The notes under the pieces are model-generated. The model did no database searches, was not told where the DNA came from, and saw only the letters and a list, made by a program, of their open reading frames with translations. Shown here one piece after another: positions 36,701 to 46,627 of a stretch of 64,000 bases of DNA. The DNA is from Achromobacter sp. AONIH1. GTDB lineage: Bacteria; Pseudomonadota; Gammaproteobacteria; Burkholderiales; Burkholderiaceae_B. The stretch lies in assembly GCF_002902905.1 (NCBI RefSeq), contig NZ_CP026124.1, positions 620,001 to 684,000 on the forward strand, in the 5' to 3' direction. The translations under genes and the position numbers were made by a program. Each line of letters begins with the position of its first letter. Within the stretch, counting starts at the first letter, position 1.

Positions 36701-37462
36701 TCAACGCCGCACCTGGCTGCCGCACTCGGCGGGCAGCTTGAGCGAATCCGCCGGTTCGGCGGCGTAGGACGCGGGCACCGGCCGCGACGACAGCCAGGCC
36801 GCCAGCGCGCTGATGTCCGCCGGCGTCAACTTGGCGGCCACGTCCGCCATGCAGTCGGGCTCGGCCGCGCGCCGCAGCCCGTTCTTCCAGCTGCCGATCT
36901 GGGCGCCGATGTAGTCGCGCGGCAGGCCCAGCAGGCCGGGCACGCCCGGCAATAGCCCGCCCAGCGAGGCGCCGTGGCAGGCGGCGCATGCCGGCAGGCC
37001 GCGAGCGGCGTCGCCGTCCTGGGCAAGCTTGCGGCCTGCCTCCAGGATCGCGGTGGAAACCTCGGGGCGCACCGCCGCCGGATACGGCACGTGCTGGTCG
37101 GCGAAATAGGCCGCGATCTCGCGCAGGTAGTCGTCGGGCAGGCCGGCCAGCAGATGCGACATGGGCCGGTACTGCCGCCGGTCGTCGCGGAAGTTCAGCA
37201 GCTGGTGGTAGAGGTACTCCTGGGGCTTGCCGGCCAGGCGCGGATAGTAGCCATCGGACCCGGCGCGGCCCTGCTCGCCGTGGCAGGCGGTACAGGCGGC
37301 GACGCGCGCGGCCATGGTGTCCGGCTTCAGGACCGGCCCCTGCGCCGCCGCTGGCGCGGTGCCCAACGCTGTGGCCAAACCAACAGCGGCGGCCGCCGAC
37401 AGGCATGTTTTTACCCAGAACCGCGGTGATGCCACACTACAGGAAGAAATGAAGGCTAACAT
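36701..37462 (-). CDS. Dihaem cytochrome c4-like protein
   Basis: A 253-residue exported cytochrome with two haem sites (CTACH near residue 57, CAACH near 160), in the two-domain c4 style: GYYPRLAGKPQEYLYHQLLNF and LPGVPGLLGLPRDYIGAQI are the repeated axial-methionine domains' lead-in. The annotated ATG gives an odd leader; a GTG at 37435 would give a cleaner signal peptide (VASPRFWVKTCL, then an Ala-rich core ending APAAAQ). It is divergent from rapZ and upstream of the trihaem gene. Confidence 0.88.
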   Translation of the reverse strand: MLAFISSCSVASPRFWVKTCLSAAAAVGLATALGTAPAAAQGPVLKPDTMAARVAACTACHGEQGRAGSDGYYPRLAGKPQEYLYHQLLNFRDDRRQYRPMSHLLAGLPDDYLREIAAYFADQHVPYPAAVRPEVSTAILEAGRKLAQDGDAARGLPACAACHGASLGGLLPGVPGLLGLPRDYIGAQIGSWKNGLRRAAEPDCMADVAAKLTPADISALAAWLSSRPVPASYAAEPADSLKLPAECGSQVRR

Positions 37463-37640
37463 CTAGGTCGAGTTCCAACCCCGGGGACGCCTGCCGGCGG
37501 GGCACGTGAATGAATCGATCGGGTATCCTGCCCCGGAGCTTACGCCACGGGATCAGTCGGGGTACAGGCGCAGATTCCGAGTTTACGGCCATAGCAGATG
37601 CCATTGCGCCGGCATCGCCCTCGAAAAGCATGCCAAAATC

Positions 37641-38519
37641 ATGTCCATGTTGAAAGTCGTCCTCGTCACCGGCATTTCCGGCTCCGGCAAGTCCGTGGCC
37701 CTGCGGATGCTCGAAGACGCCAGCTATACCTGCGTCGACAACCTGCCGGTGCGGTTCCTGGCCGAGTTCATCGCCAACGCCCGCGACAGCGGCCTGGAGC
37801 GCGTGGCGGTCGCCATCGACGTGCGCTCGCCCGGCGAACTGGCCGAACTGCCCGACGTGGTCACCGCGCTGCGCGCCATGGGCACCAGCCTGCGCGTGAT
37901 CTTCCTGGATGCCAGCACCATCACGCTGGTGCAGCGCTACTCCGAGTCGCGCCGCCGCCACCCTCTTACCGACCGCCTCAAGCGCGGCGGCACCGCGCCG
38001 TCGCTGGCCGAGTGCATCGCCGAGGAACGCGAGCTGCTGGCGCCGCTGCGCGAGCAGGAACACGTGATCGACACCTCGGACCTGACGCCCGGCCAGCTGC
38101 GCGCCTGGATCCGCGACCTGATCCAGGCCGACGTGGCGCCGCTGGTGCTGACGTTCGAGTCCTTCGCCTACAAGCGCGGCGTGCCAAGGGACGCCGACCT
38201 GGTGTTCGACGTGCGCTGCCTGCCCAACCCCTATTACGACCGCGACCTGCGCCCGCTGACGGGCCGCGACGAGCCCGTGGCCCAATGGCTGGCCGGCTTC
38301 GACCAGGTCGGCCAGATGGTCGATGACATCGCCGGCTTCATCAAGCGCTGGCTGCCGCAATACACGCAGGACACGCGCAACTACCTGACCGTGGCCATCG
38401 GCTGTACCGGCGGCCAGCACCGCTCGGTCTACGTGGTCGAACAACTGGCCAAGCGCTTCGCCGACCACGACCCGCTGCTCGTGCGCCACCGCAACCAGCT
38501 TCCGGACGAGTCCGCATGA
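37641..38519 (+). CDS. rapZ: RNase adapter protein RapZ
   Basis: A 292-residue nucleotide-binding protein that, in enterobacteria, presents GlmZ sRNA to RNase E and senses glucosamine-6-phosphate. Walker A is at residues 10-18 (GISGSGKS); YTCVDNLPVRFL, LVLTFESFAYKRG, DADLVFDVRCLPNPYY and IGCTGGQHRSV are conserved. The ATG at 37641 is best; the open frame upstream is unlike the family. It overlaps rlpA by 4 bp. Confidence 0.96.
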   Translation: MSMLKVVLVTGISGSGKSVALRMLEDASYTCVDNLPVRFLAEFIANARDSGLERVAVAIDVRSPGELAELPDVVTALRAMGTSLRVIFLDASTITLVQRYSESRRRHPLTDRLKRGGTAPSLAECIAEERELLAPLREQEHVIDTSDLTPGQLRAWIRDLIQADVAPLVLTFESFAYKRGVPRDADLVFDVRCLPNPYYDRDLRPLTGRDEPVAQWLAGFDQVGQMVDDIAGFIKRWLPQYTQDTRNYLTVAIGCTGGQHRSVYVVEQLAKRFADHDPLLVRHRNQLPDESA

Positions 38520-39466
38520 CCCTGAACCGCCCGCTCCACCTGATCATGATGTTGCTGCTGGCCATCGCCGTGGCCGGCTGCTCTTCCACCGGGGGACGAA
38601 AAAAGGGCGGTGGCTATTACAAGGACGACGGTCCCGACGCGAATCCGCCGTCCAACCTGGACCAGGTGCCCGACGCGGTGCCGCGCATCGAGCCCTACGC
38701 CAGCGGCGCGAACCGGCCCTACGTGGTGTTCGGCCAGCGCTACGTGCCCGACACCACCGGCCAGCCCTATCGCAAGCAGGGCATCGCGTCCTGGTACGGC
38801 AAGAAATTCCACGGCAACTCCACGTCGATCGGCGAGCCCTACGACATGTACGCCATGACGGCGGCCCACACCACGCTGCCGGTGCCCAGCTACGCCCGGG
38901 TGACCAGCCTGGTCAACGGCCGCACCGTGATCGTGCGCGTCAACGATCGCGGCCCGTTCCACAGCGACCGCATCATGGACCTGTCCTACGTGGCGGCCTA
39001 CAAGCTGGGCATCATCGGCCCGGGCAGCGGCCAGGTAGTGGTGGAGAGCATCGGCGCGGAGGAAATCCGGCGTCTGGCCTCGCATGGCCCCGCCGCCCCG
39101 CCGCCGCAACCGTCGTCCGCCACGGGCTCGCAGCCGGTGGCCGAGCCGGTCGCCGCCGCCCCGGTCGCGCTGACGCCGGTGGCGCTGCCGGCCACGCCGC
39201 AGCCGGCACGCCCGGCGCCCGCCGGCGGCATCGGCAACGTCTATCTGCAGGTGGGCGCGTTCAGCCAGCCGGCCAATGCGCAGACGCTGGTCAGCCGCAT
39301 CAATGCGCAGCTGAGCGCGGAAGGCGCGCCGCCCGCCATGATGGAGCAGGCCAACAACCTGTACCGCGTCAAGATCGGCCCCTACCCCGACCGCCAGAGC
39401 GCGCTGAACGCCGTGCAGCAGGTGTCGGATCGCATCGGCATCCTGCCCAGCATCGCCGCCCAGTAG
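38516..39466 (+). CDS. rlpA: RlpA-family septal lipoprotein (lytic transglycosylase fold, SPOR domain)
   Basis: A 316-residue outer-membrane lipoprotein. The lipobox is VAGC (about residue 21). The double-psi beta barrel reads GIASWYGKKFHGNSTSIGEP and VRVNDRGPFHSDRIMDLSYV, keeping the aspartate and histidine region used by RlpA enzymes on naked glycan. An Ala/Pro-rich linker leads to a C-terminal SPOR domain (YLQVGAFSQPANAQ) that targets septal peptidoglycan. It is coupled to rapZ by an ATGA overlap. Confidence 0.94.
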   Translation: MTLNRPLHLIMMLLLAIAVAGCSSTGGRKKGGGYYKDDGPDANPPSNLDQVPDAVPRIEPYASGANRPYVVFGQRYVPDTTGQPYRKQGIASWYGKKFHGNSTSIGEPYDMYAMTAAHTTLPVPSYARVTSLVNGRTVIVRVNDRGPFHSDRIMDLSYVAAYKLGIIGPGSGQVVVESIGAEEIRRLASHGPAAPPPQPSSATGSQPVAEPVAAAPVALTPVALPATPQPARPAPAGGIGNVYLQVGAFSQPANAQTLVSRINAQLSAEGAPPAMMEQANNLYRVKIGPYPDRQSALNAVQQVSDRIGILPSIAAQ

Positions 39467-39480
39467 GCGCGGCGGTCCGG

Positions 39481-39499
39481 CGGGCGCGCGTCGCGCCCG
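39481..39499. terminator. Hairpin between rlpA and ogt
   Basis: CGGGCGCG-CGT-CGCGCCCG, a perfect 8-bp stem between convergent genes. No T-run follows, so termination is only likely. Confidence 0.45.
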
Positions 39500-39547
39500 T
39501 CATCCTCGACGATCCCAAAAAGCCGTCAGGCCACGCGACGCCCGGCG

Positions 39548-40132
39548 CTACCAGGGCAGTTCGGCCTGCCCGTCGCAGACGCGGCGCGCCCTGGGGCTGC
39601 GGCTCACGTACAGATTGCCCTCGTGCGCCAACAGCGCCTGCTTGCGCGGCAGCCCGCCGCCAAAACCGGTCAACGAGGTATCGCTGCCGATCACGCGGTG
39701 ACAGGGAATGATGATGATCAGCGGATTTCGGCCCACCGCGCCGCCGATGGCCTGCGCGCCCTTGGGCCGGCCCACGGTCCGCGCCAGTTCGCCGTAGCTC
39801 GTCAGCACGCCGAAATCCAGCGCGCACAGCGCGCGCCAGACTTCATGCTGGAACGGCGTGCCGACCGGATCCAGCGCCACCTCGAAAGCGCGCCGGTCCT
39901 TGGCGAACCACTCCTCCAGCTCGCGCCGTCCCTGTTCCAGGATCGGATTCGATTCGTCGCGCAGCCAGCCTTCGGACGAAGGCAGCAGCGCCTGGTCGGT
40001 GAACCATGCCCCGCGCAGGCCCTTGGCGCTGGCGACCAGGCGCATCTCGCCCAGCGGCGTGGGCATGTCCCGGTAGACCAGCTGTTCGTCGGGGTCGCCG
40101 TGCTTGCCGGACGCGACCGTTGCATAGACCAT
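39548..40132 (-). CDS. ogt: Methylated-DNA-protein cysteine methyltransferase
   Basis: A 194-residue suicide repair protein that takes the methyl group from O6-methylguanine onto its cysteine in the IPCHRVI motif. TPFQHEVWRALCALDFG and TSYGELARTVGRPKGAQAIGGAVGRNP form the DNA-binding HTH and arginine-finger region. The ATG at 40132 follows AGAGGGAG by 8 nt; a longer open frame upstream overlaps rsmI and is rejected. A C-terminal tail of about 15 residues beyond LYVSRSP is extra. Confidence 0.93.
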   Translation of the reverse strand: MVYATVASGKHGDPDEQLVYRDMPTPLGEMRLVASAKGLRGAWFTDQALLPSSEGWLRDESNPILEQGRRELEEWFAKDRRAFEVALDPVGTPFQHEVWRALCALDFGVLTSYGELARTVGRPKGAQAIGGAVGRNPLIIIIPCHRVIGSDTSLTGFGGGLPRKQALLAHEGNLYVSRSPRARRVCDGQAELPW

Positions 40133-40155
40133 GCCAATGACTCCCTCTATCCCGC

Positions 40156-41094
40156 CTACTGCCCGTCGCCGGCGGCCGTCTTGCGCAGCGCCCGGCTGTA
40201 CAGCGCGTCCTTGGGCAGGCCCGTGACCTTGGCCGCCACCTTGGCCGCGTCGCGCACGGACAGGGTTTCCAACAAGGCGTCGAGCAGCGCGTCGGCGCGC
40301 GCGTCGACCTCGCCCTCGTCTTCTGCGGCCTCGTCGGCGTGCACGATCAGCACGAACTCGCCCTGCTCGCGGTGCGGGTCGGCGGCCAGCCAGGCCGCGC
40401 CCTCGCCCAGCGCGAAGGTGGCGATTTCCTCGAAGCGCTTGGTCAACTCGCGCGCCACGGTCAGCTTGCGCGCCGGGCCGCAGACCTCCAGCAGGTCCGC
40501 CAGCGTGGCGGCCAGCCGGTGCGGCGACTCGAACATCACCACCGGCGCCGGCAGCGCGCACCAGGTGCGCAGCCAGCGCTGGCGCGCGGCCGCCTTGGGC
40601 GGCGCGAAACCGGCGAAGGCGAAGGCGGGATTCTCGTCGGATGTGACGCCGCTGCCCATCAGGGCCGCGATGACCGCGCTGGGGCCAGGCACCGGCACCA
40701 CCGCGTAGCCGGCCTCGCGCACGGCGCGGACCACGCGCGCGCCCGGATCGCTGACGGCCGGCGCTCCGGCGTCGGACACCAGCGCCACGCGCTGGCCCTG
40801 GGCCAGGCGCTCGCAGATCGCCTGCGCGGCCGAGGCTTCGTTGTGCCGATGGGCGGCCATGAGTGGCGTGCCCACGCCCCAGGCGTCCAGCAGCTTGCGG
40901 CTGGCCCGGGTGTCCTCGGCGGCGATCACGTCCGCGCGCTGCAGGGCATGCCAGGCCCGCAGGCCCAGGTCGCCCAGGTTGCCGATGGGCGTGGCCACCA
41001 CATACAGCGTCGCGGCGGGCCAATGCTGGCCGGCGACGCTCTCGGCGACCCGGCTCCAGGCATCGCCGGCGGCGGGTGAGACATTTTGATTCAT
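40156..41094 (-). CDS. rsmI: 16S rRNA cytidine-1402 2'-O-methyltransferase
   Basis: A 312-residue tetrapyrrole-methylase-fold enzyme that modifies C1402 of 16S rRNA. Motifs: [66 protein letters not shown] and [17 protein letters not shown] 41094 fits the family. It is divergent from yraN, the usual arrangement. Confidence 0.96.
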   Translation of the reverse strand: MNQNVSPAAGDAWSRVAESVAGQHWPAATLYVVATPIGNLGDLGLRAWHALQRADVIAAEDTRASRKLLDAWGVGTPLMAAHRHNEASAAQAICERLAQGQRVALVSDAGAPAVSDPGARVVRAVREAGYAVVPVPGPSAVIAALMGSGVTSDENPAFAFAGFAPPKAAARQRWLRTWCALPAPVVMFESPHRLAATLADLLEVCGPARKLTVARELTKRFEEIATFALGEGAAWLAADPHREQGEFVLIVHADEAAEDEGEVDARADALLDALLETLSVRDAAKVAAKVTGLPKDALYSRALRKTAAGDGQ

Positions 41095-41164
41095 TGCGGG
41101 CAGCTCAGGCGGAAAACCATGCCAGTGTAGCCGCCTGGCGCATCCCTTCCGCCCTGGAGCCCGC

Positions 41165-41641
41165 ATGAACGACGAGATCCTGCCCCTGGCCCTGGTGCTC
41201 GCGCAGGCCGCGCGGCGCCGCGCCCGGCGCAAACGGAGCGCGACGGCGCGCAAGCCCGCCCCCGCGCCGCGCCGCTCGCCCACCCAGCGCGTCGGCGACG
41301 CCCACGAGGACGCCGCGCTGCGCCTGCTGCAGGCGCGCGGCCTGGTCCTGCTGGCGCGCAACCTGGCCTGCCGTCACGGCGAGATCGACCTGGCCATGCG
41401 CGACGGCGCGGTGCTGGTCTTCGTCGAGGTTCGCGCCCGCCGCGACGCGCGCTTCGGCGGCGCGGCGGCCAGCATCGGCGCGGCCAAGCAGCGGCGGCTG
41501 GCCCAGGCGGCCGCGTACTGGCTGCCGCGCCTGGCCGCCCGCCACTGGCGCGGCGTCCCGCCGGCCGCGCGCTTCGACGTGGTCGCCTTCGAATCCGGCG
41601 TTGCCCGGTGGCTGCGCGATGCCTTCCTGGTCGCGAGCTGA
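41165..41641 (+). CDS. yraN: YraN/UPF0102 family protein (nuclease-like fold)
   Basis: A 158-residue protein of the YraN family, whose fold resembles restriction endonuclease/Holliday-junction resolvases. [38 protein letters not shown] and [11 protein letters not shown] show the E...GEIDL...VEVK-like core, with arginine in place of the usual final lysine. A basic Arg/Lys/Pro-rich N-terminal stretch precedes it. The function is not settled for the family. Confidence 0.9.
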   Translation: MNDEILPLALVLAQAARRRARRKRSATARKPAPAPRRSPTQRVGDAHEDAALRLLQARGLVLLARNLACRHGEIDLAMRDGAVLVFVEVRARRDARFGGAAASIGAAKQRRLAQAAAYWLPRLAARHWRGVPPAARFDVVAFESGVARWLRDAFLVAS

Positions 41642-41739
41642 ACGGTCCGGCGCGCCCGGCGACAGGCCGGTTACGACAAGGCGAAAAGCCGTTACGCCTG
41701 GTCAGGCCGGCGTCACGGCCCCATGAGATAATCGCGCCC

Positions 41740-42333
41740 ATGGATATGACCTCTCGTATGACGTCGCACTTTCGCGATGCCGCGGCCACGCTCGAGCAAA
41801 GCATGAACGAGCTGGCCGAACCGCTGGCGGTGGCGGTGGACGTGCTGTTTGGCGCCCTGGCGAACAATGGCAGGATTCTGGCTTGCGGCAATGGCGGCTC
41901 GGCCGCCGACGCGCAACATTTCGTCGCCGAACTGGTGGGCCGCTTCGAGCGCGAACGCCTGCCCCTGGCCGGCATCGCGCTGAATACCGACACCTCGATC
42001 ATGACGGCGGTCGGCAACGACTACGGCTTCGACGAGATCTACGAGCGCCAGGTCAACGCGCTGGGCCAGCCCGGCGACGTGCTGGTGGCCATTTCCACCA
42101 GCGGCAACTCGCCCAACGTGGTGCGCGCCATGGAAGCGGCCAGCGCCCGGGAAATGCATGTGCTGGCCCTGACCGGCAAGGGCGGCGGCGTCATGGGGGA
42201 ACTCATTACGCCCATGGACGTCCATCTATGCGTGCCCAGTGATCGCACGATGCGCATCCAGGAAGTCCACATCTTGCTGCTGCACGCCCTTTGTGACGGC
42301 ATTGACGCTCTTCTGCTAGGAGACACCGAATGA
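41740..42333 (+). CDS. gmhA: Phosphoheptose isomerase / SIS-domain protein (GmhA/DiaA type)
   Basis: A 197-residue SIS-domain protein. NNGRILACGNGGSAADAQHFVAEL-like and FERERLPLAGIAL segments, ISTSGNSPNVVRAM and ALTGKGGGVM match GmhA, which isomerises sedoheptulose 7-phosphate for LPS heptose; the same fold and this yraN-dolP neighbourhood also belong to DiaA, an initiator of replication timing. The two cannot be told apart here with certainty. The start is at 41740. ATGA overlap with the next gene. Confidence 0.85.
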   Translation: MDMTSRMTSHFRDAAATLEQSMNELAEPLAVAVDVLFGALANNGRILACGNGGSAADAQHFVAELVGRFERERLPLAGIALNTDTSIMTAVGNDYGFDEIYERQVNALGQPGDVLVAISTSGNSPNVVRAMEAASAREMHVLALTGKGGGVMGELITPMDVHLCVPSDRTMRIQEVHILLLHALCDGIDALLLGDTE

Positions 42334-43085
42334 TTTCTGACGCCAGGACCGCGGCCCGCCCGCTGCTGCTCGCCGCCTTGCTCTCGACCGCCGCCCTGTC
42401 GCTGTCGGCCTGCGCGCCCCTGATCGTCGGCGGCGCCGCCGCCACCACGGCGGTGGTCGTGACCGACCGCCGCACGTCGGGCACCCAGCTCGAAGACCAG
42501 AACATGGCCTTCAAGGCGCAGCACCAGATTTCCCAGAAGCTGGGCGAGACCGCGCGGGTCAACGCCATGGCCTATGGCGGCATCCTGCTGCTGACCGGCG
42601 ACGTGCCCACCGACGAGGCCAAGAACCAGGCCACCGCCATGGCCCGCGGCGTCGAGAACGTCAAGCAGGTGGTGAACCAGCTGACCGTGGGCCCGATCGC
42701 CTCGCTGGGCGTGCGCTCGAACGACACCTGGCTGACCTCCAAGGTCAAGACGGCCCTGATCAACACCAAGTACGTGCCGTCGGGCACCATCGCCGTCACC
42801 ACCGACCACAGCGTGGTGTACCTGATGGGCAAGCTGACCCAGGCCGAGGGCGACTACGCCGCCAACGCGGCGGCCGACGTGGGCGGCGTGGCCAAGGTTG
42901 TTAAACTGTTCGAGACCATCAGCCGCGAGGAAGCCGTGCGGCTGTCCAGCAGCGGATCCAAGTCCTCGCAGTCCGGCTCCTCCGCCGACGCCAAGGCGCC
43001 GATCGAAAGCAGCGCCGGCGCCCAGGGCGACGGCAACGCCTCCGGCGGCGGCAGCAGCGGCGTGCAGGCCATACCGATCAAGTAA
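42330..43085 (+). CDS. dolP: BON-domain outer-membrane lipoprotein, DolP-like
   Basis: A 251-residue lipoprotein (signal with lipobox LSAC near residue 27) and two BON domains (around residues 55-120 with GDVPTDEAKNQATAMARGVE, and 130-200 with WLTSKVKTALIN and GKLTQAEGDYA). DolP binds phospholipid and supports outer-membrane integrity and Bam. The last 50 residues are Ser/Gly/Ala-rich and unlike E. coli DolP. It is coupled to gmhA, as in other proteobacteria. Confidence 0.88.
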   Translation: MISDARTAARPLLLAALLSTAALSLSACAPLIVGGAAATTAVVVTDRRTSGTQLEDQNMAFKAQHQISQKLGETARVNAMAYGGILLLTGDVPTDEAKNQATAMARGVENVKQVVNQLTVGPIASLGVRSNDTWLTSKVKTALINTKYVPSGTIAVTTDHSVVYLMGKLTQAEGDYAANAAADVGGVAKVVKLFETISREEAVRLSSSGSKSSQSGSSADAKAPIESSAGAQGDGNASGGGSSGVQAIPIK

Positions 43086-43109
43086 CGCTCTACTCCACGC
43101 GGCCCAGCG

Positions 43110-43604
43110 ATGAAAAAAGCCCTTCTAGCCCTGACCCTCCTGGTGGCCGCCGGCATCGGCGGCTGGTTCCTGCTGCGCCCGGCGCAGACCGCGCCGGACG
43201 TGCGATTCACCACGCTGGAGGGCAAGTCCTTCTCCATGCAGGACCTGCGCGGCAAGGTCGTGCTGGTGAAGTTCTGGGCGACCAGCTGCGTCACCTGCGT
43301 CAAGCAGATGCCGGAAACCATCTCGGCCTACAACGAGTACGCGGCCAAGGGCTACGAAGCCATCGCGGTCGCGATGAACTACGATCCGCCCAACTTCGTG
43401 CTGAACTTCGCCGAGACCCGCAAGCTGCCCTTCCCGGTGGCGCTGGACACCAAGGGCGACATCGCCCGCGCCTTCGGCGACATCCGCCTGACGCCCACGG
43501 CCTTCCTGATCGACAAGCAGGGCCGCATCATCAAGCGCTACCTGGGCGAATACGACGTGGCCGAATTCCACGCCACCGTGGAAAAGGCGCTGGCCGCGGG
43601 CTGA
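43110..43604 (+). CDS. TlpA-like thioredoxin-fold thiol-disulphide protein
   Basis: A 164-residue membrane-anchored thioredoxin-fold protein. The N-terminal helix (ALLALTLLVAAGIGGWFLL) places the domain in the periplasm. The redox motif is C60-V-T-C63 in KFWATSCVTCVKQMPE; PTAFLIDKQGRIIKRYLGE holds the cis-proline. The CVTC motif and FW lead-in resemble TlpA/ResA reductants. The partner is unknown. It follows dolP by 24 bp. Confidence 0.9.
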   Translation: MKKALLALTLLVAAGIGGWFLLRPAQTAPDVRFTTLEGKSFSMQDLRGKVVLVKFWATSCVTCVKQMPETISAYNEYAAKGYEAIAVAMNYDPPNFVLNFAETRKLPFPVALDTKGDIARAFGDIRLTPTAFLIDKQGRIIKRYLGEYDVAEFHATVEKALAAG

Positions 43605-43633
43605 ACCGCATTCGATCCCGGTCCCCCCAAAGA

Positions 43634-43662
43634 AAAACCGCTCAGTAGAGCGGTTTTCTTTT
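43634..43662. terminator. Bidirectional intrinsic terminator
   Basis: Stem AAAACCGCTC (43634-43643) pairs with GAGCGGTTTT (43648-43657) around loop AGTA, followed by CTTTT. It serves the TlpA-like gene and, on the other strand, metQ. Confidence 0.93.
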
Positions 43663-43687
43663 GTCTGGCTGGAAAAGCTCGCCCGGC

Positions 43688-44479
43688 TTAGAACGCCGGC
43701 ACCACGGCGCCCTTGTACTTTTCCTGGATGAACTTCTTCACCTCGGGCGTGTGCAGGGCGTTGACCAGCTTCTTGATGGCCGGCGCGTCCTTGTTGTCGG
43801 CGCGGGTCACCAGCACGTTGGCGTAGGGCGAGTCGGAGCCTTCGATGAACAGCGCATCCTTGGTCGGGACCAGGCCGGCTTCCAGCGCGTAGTTGGTGTT
43901 GATCAGCGCCAGGTCCACGTCGTCCAGCGAACGCGGCAGCATCGCGGCTTCCAGCTCGCGGAACTTCAGCTTCTTGGGGTTCTCGATCACGTCGGCGGCG
44001 GTCGCCAGGATGTTGGACGGATCCTTCAGCTTGACCAGGCCCTGCTTCTGCAGCAGCACCAGGGCGCGGCCGCCGTTGGACGGATCGTTCGGGATGGCGA
44101 TCGTGGCGCCGTCCTTGAGTTCGGAGACGTTCTTGATCTTCTTGGAGTAACCGCCGAAGGGCTCGACGTGCACCAGGGCCACCGGCACCAGCGTGGCCTT
44201 GCGGTCCTTGTTGAACGACTCCAGGTAAGGCTTGTGCTGGAAGAAGTTGGCGTCGAGCTGCTTGTCGTTCAGTTGCAGGTTGGGCTGCACGTAGTCGCTG
44301 AACACCTTGATGTCCAGTTCCACGCCTTCCTTGGCCAGCTGCGGCTTCACCACCTCCAGGATTTCGGCATGCGGCACCTGGGTCGCGCCCACCACGATTT
44401 TTTCAGCATGGGCGGCGCCTGCGGCCGCCAGGAAGAAAGCCGAGGCCGCCAGGGCCGACCGGACGAAGTTCAAACGCAT
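43688..44479 (-). CDS. metQ: MetQ/NlpA-family methionine ABC binding protein
   Basis: A 263-residue substrate-binding protein of D/L-methionine uptake systems. VVGATQVPHAEILEVVKPQL begins the domain; FFQHKPYLESF, IPNDPSNGGRALVLLQ and ALINTNYALEAGL are conserved. Unlike the classic lipoprotein MetQ, the signal ends AHAEK with no lipobox cysteine, so it should be soluble in the periplasm. metN and metI are not adjacent. Confidence 0.92.
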   Translation of the reverse strand: MRLNFVRSALAASAFFLAAAGAAHAEKIVVGATQVPHAEILEVVKPQLAKEGVELDIKVFSDYVQPNLQLNDKQLDANFFQHKPYLESFNKDRKATLVPVALVHVEPFGGYSKKIKNVSELKDGATIAIPNDPSNGGRALVLLQKQGLVKLKDPSNILATAADVIENPKKLKFRELEAAMLPRSLDDVDLALINTNYALEAGLVPTKDALFIEGSDSPYANVLVTRADNKDAPAIKKLVNALHTPEVKKFIQEKYKGAVVPAF

Positions 44480-45694
<1,215 letters not shown>

Positions 45695-45700
45695 TGCCCA

Positions 45701-45774
45701 CCCCCGAAGCGCTGCGCGCTTCCCCCTCAAGGGGGCGCTGCTGCGGACCGGCAAAGCCGGCTCCGCGCAGCCCC
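45701..45774. repeat. Dispersed hairpin repeat, copy C
   Basis: A 74-bp copy 6 bp after the argB stop. The first hairpin is identical (45706-45722). The C-run/G-run block reads CCCCC-TCAA-GGGGG. The long stem (45737-45771) keeps CGGA-CCGGC and GCCGG-TCCG, but its outer arms are swapped: GCTGC left and GCAGC right, against GCAGC left and GCTGC right in copies A and B. Pairing is preserved. Confidence 0.85.
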
Positions 45775-45827
45775 TGTCGGGGCCGAATAGCCTCAGTTTG
45801 GACGGTGCGTAGCGCCATGGGCAACTG

Positions 45828-46574
45828 ATGCGAAGCCTGCGCCAATTGCAGCGGCCCGCGGTGCGCGTGCGGCGGTCCCGCAGGACCGCCGCGCACGACG
45901 ACGGGCTGTTGTGGCTGTTCGACCTGGACAACACGCTGCACGACACGTCGCACGCGATCTTCCCGCGCATCGACCACGGCATGACCATGGCCGTGGCCGA
46001 GACGCTGGGCGTGGACATCGACACGGCCAACCACCTGCGCCGCAAGTACTGGAAGCGCTACGGCGCCACCATGATCGGCCTGGTGCGCCATCATGGCGTG
46101 GACCCGCACGAGTTCCTGCACCGCAGCCATGACTTCGACGTGAACCCGCTGGTGCGCGCCGAGAAGGCGCTGGCCTACAAGCTGCGCCAGCTGCCCGGAC
46201 GCAAGGTGCTGCTGACCAACGCGCCGCTCGAGTACGCGCGCGCGGTGCTGCGCCGACTAGGCATCCTGCGCCAGTTCGACAGCCTCTGGGCCATCGAGCA
46301 CATGCGCCTGCACGGCGAGTTCCGCCCCAAGCCGTCGCCGGCCCTGCTGCGCTACGTGCTGGCGCGCGAGGGCGCGTCGCCCCGCCGCACCGTGCTGGTC
46401 GAGGACACGCTGGCCAATCTGCGCGGCGCGCGCCGCGCCGGCCTGCGCACGGTTCACGTCTATCATCCCGGCACGCCGTTCGGACGCGGCCGCTCGCAAC
46501 GGCCGTCCTACGTCGACTTGCGGGTAAACTCGGTCAGTGATTTGCTGTTGCGCCGACGTCCCCTGCGTGGATAG
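45828..46574 (+). CDS. HAD-family pyrimidine 5'-nucleotidase
   Basis: A 248-residue HAD hydrolase of the SDT1/YjjG-like pyrimidine nucleotidase group. The nucleophile motif is LWLFDLDNTLHD; VLLTNAPLEYARAVL carries the second motif and GEFRPKPSPALLRYVL with VLVEDTLANLRGARRAGL the third. It probably dephosphorylates UMP/CMP. The basic N-terminal 25 residues are variable. argB, this gene and slmA are neighbours in many betaproteobacteria. Confidence 0.88.
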   Translation: MRSLRQLQRPAVRVRRSRRTAAHDDGLLWLFDLDNTLHDTSHAIFPRIDHGMTMAVAETLGVDIDTANHLRRKYWKRYGATMIGLVRHHGVDPHEFLHRSHDFDVNPLVRAEKALAYKLRQLPGRKVLLTNAPLEYARAVLRRLGILRQFDSLWAIEHMRLHGEFRPKPSPALLRYVLAREGASPRRTVLVEDTLANLRGARRAGLRTVHVYHPGTPFGRGRSQRPSYVDLRVNSVSDLLLRRRPLRG

Positions 46575-46627
46575 CGGCGGGTCTTACCCCCCACCCTTCC
46601 GTCAGCCTGCGTGGACCAGACACTTTC

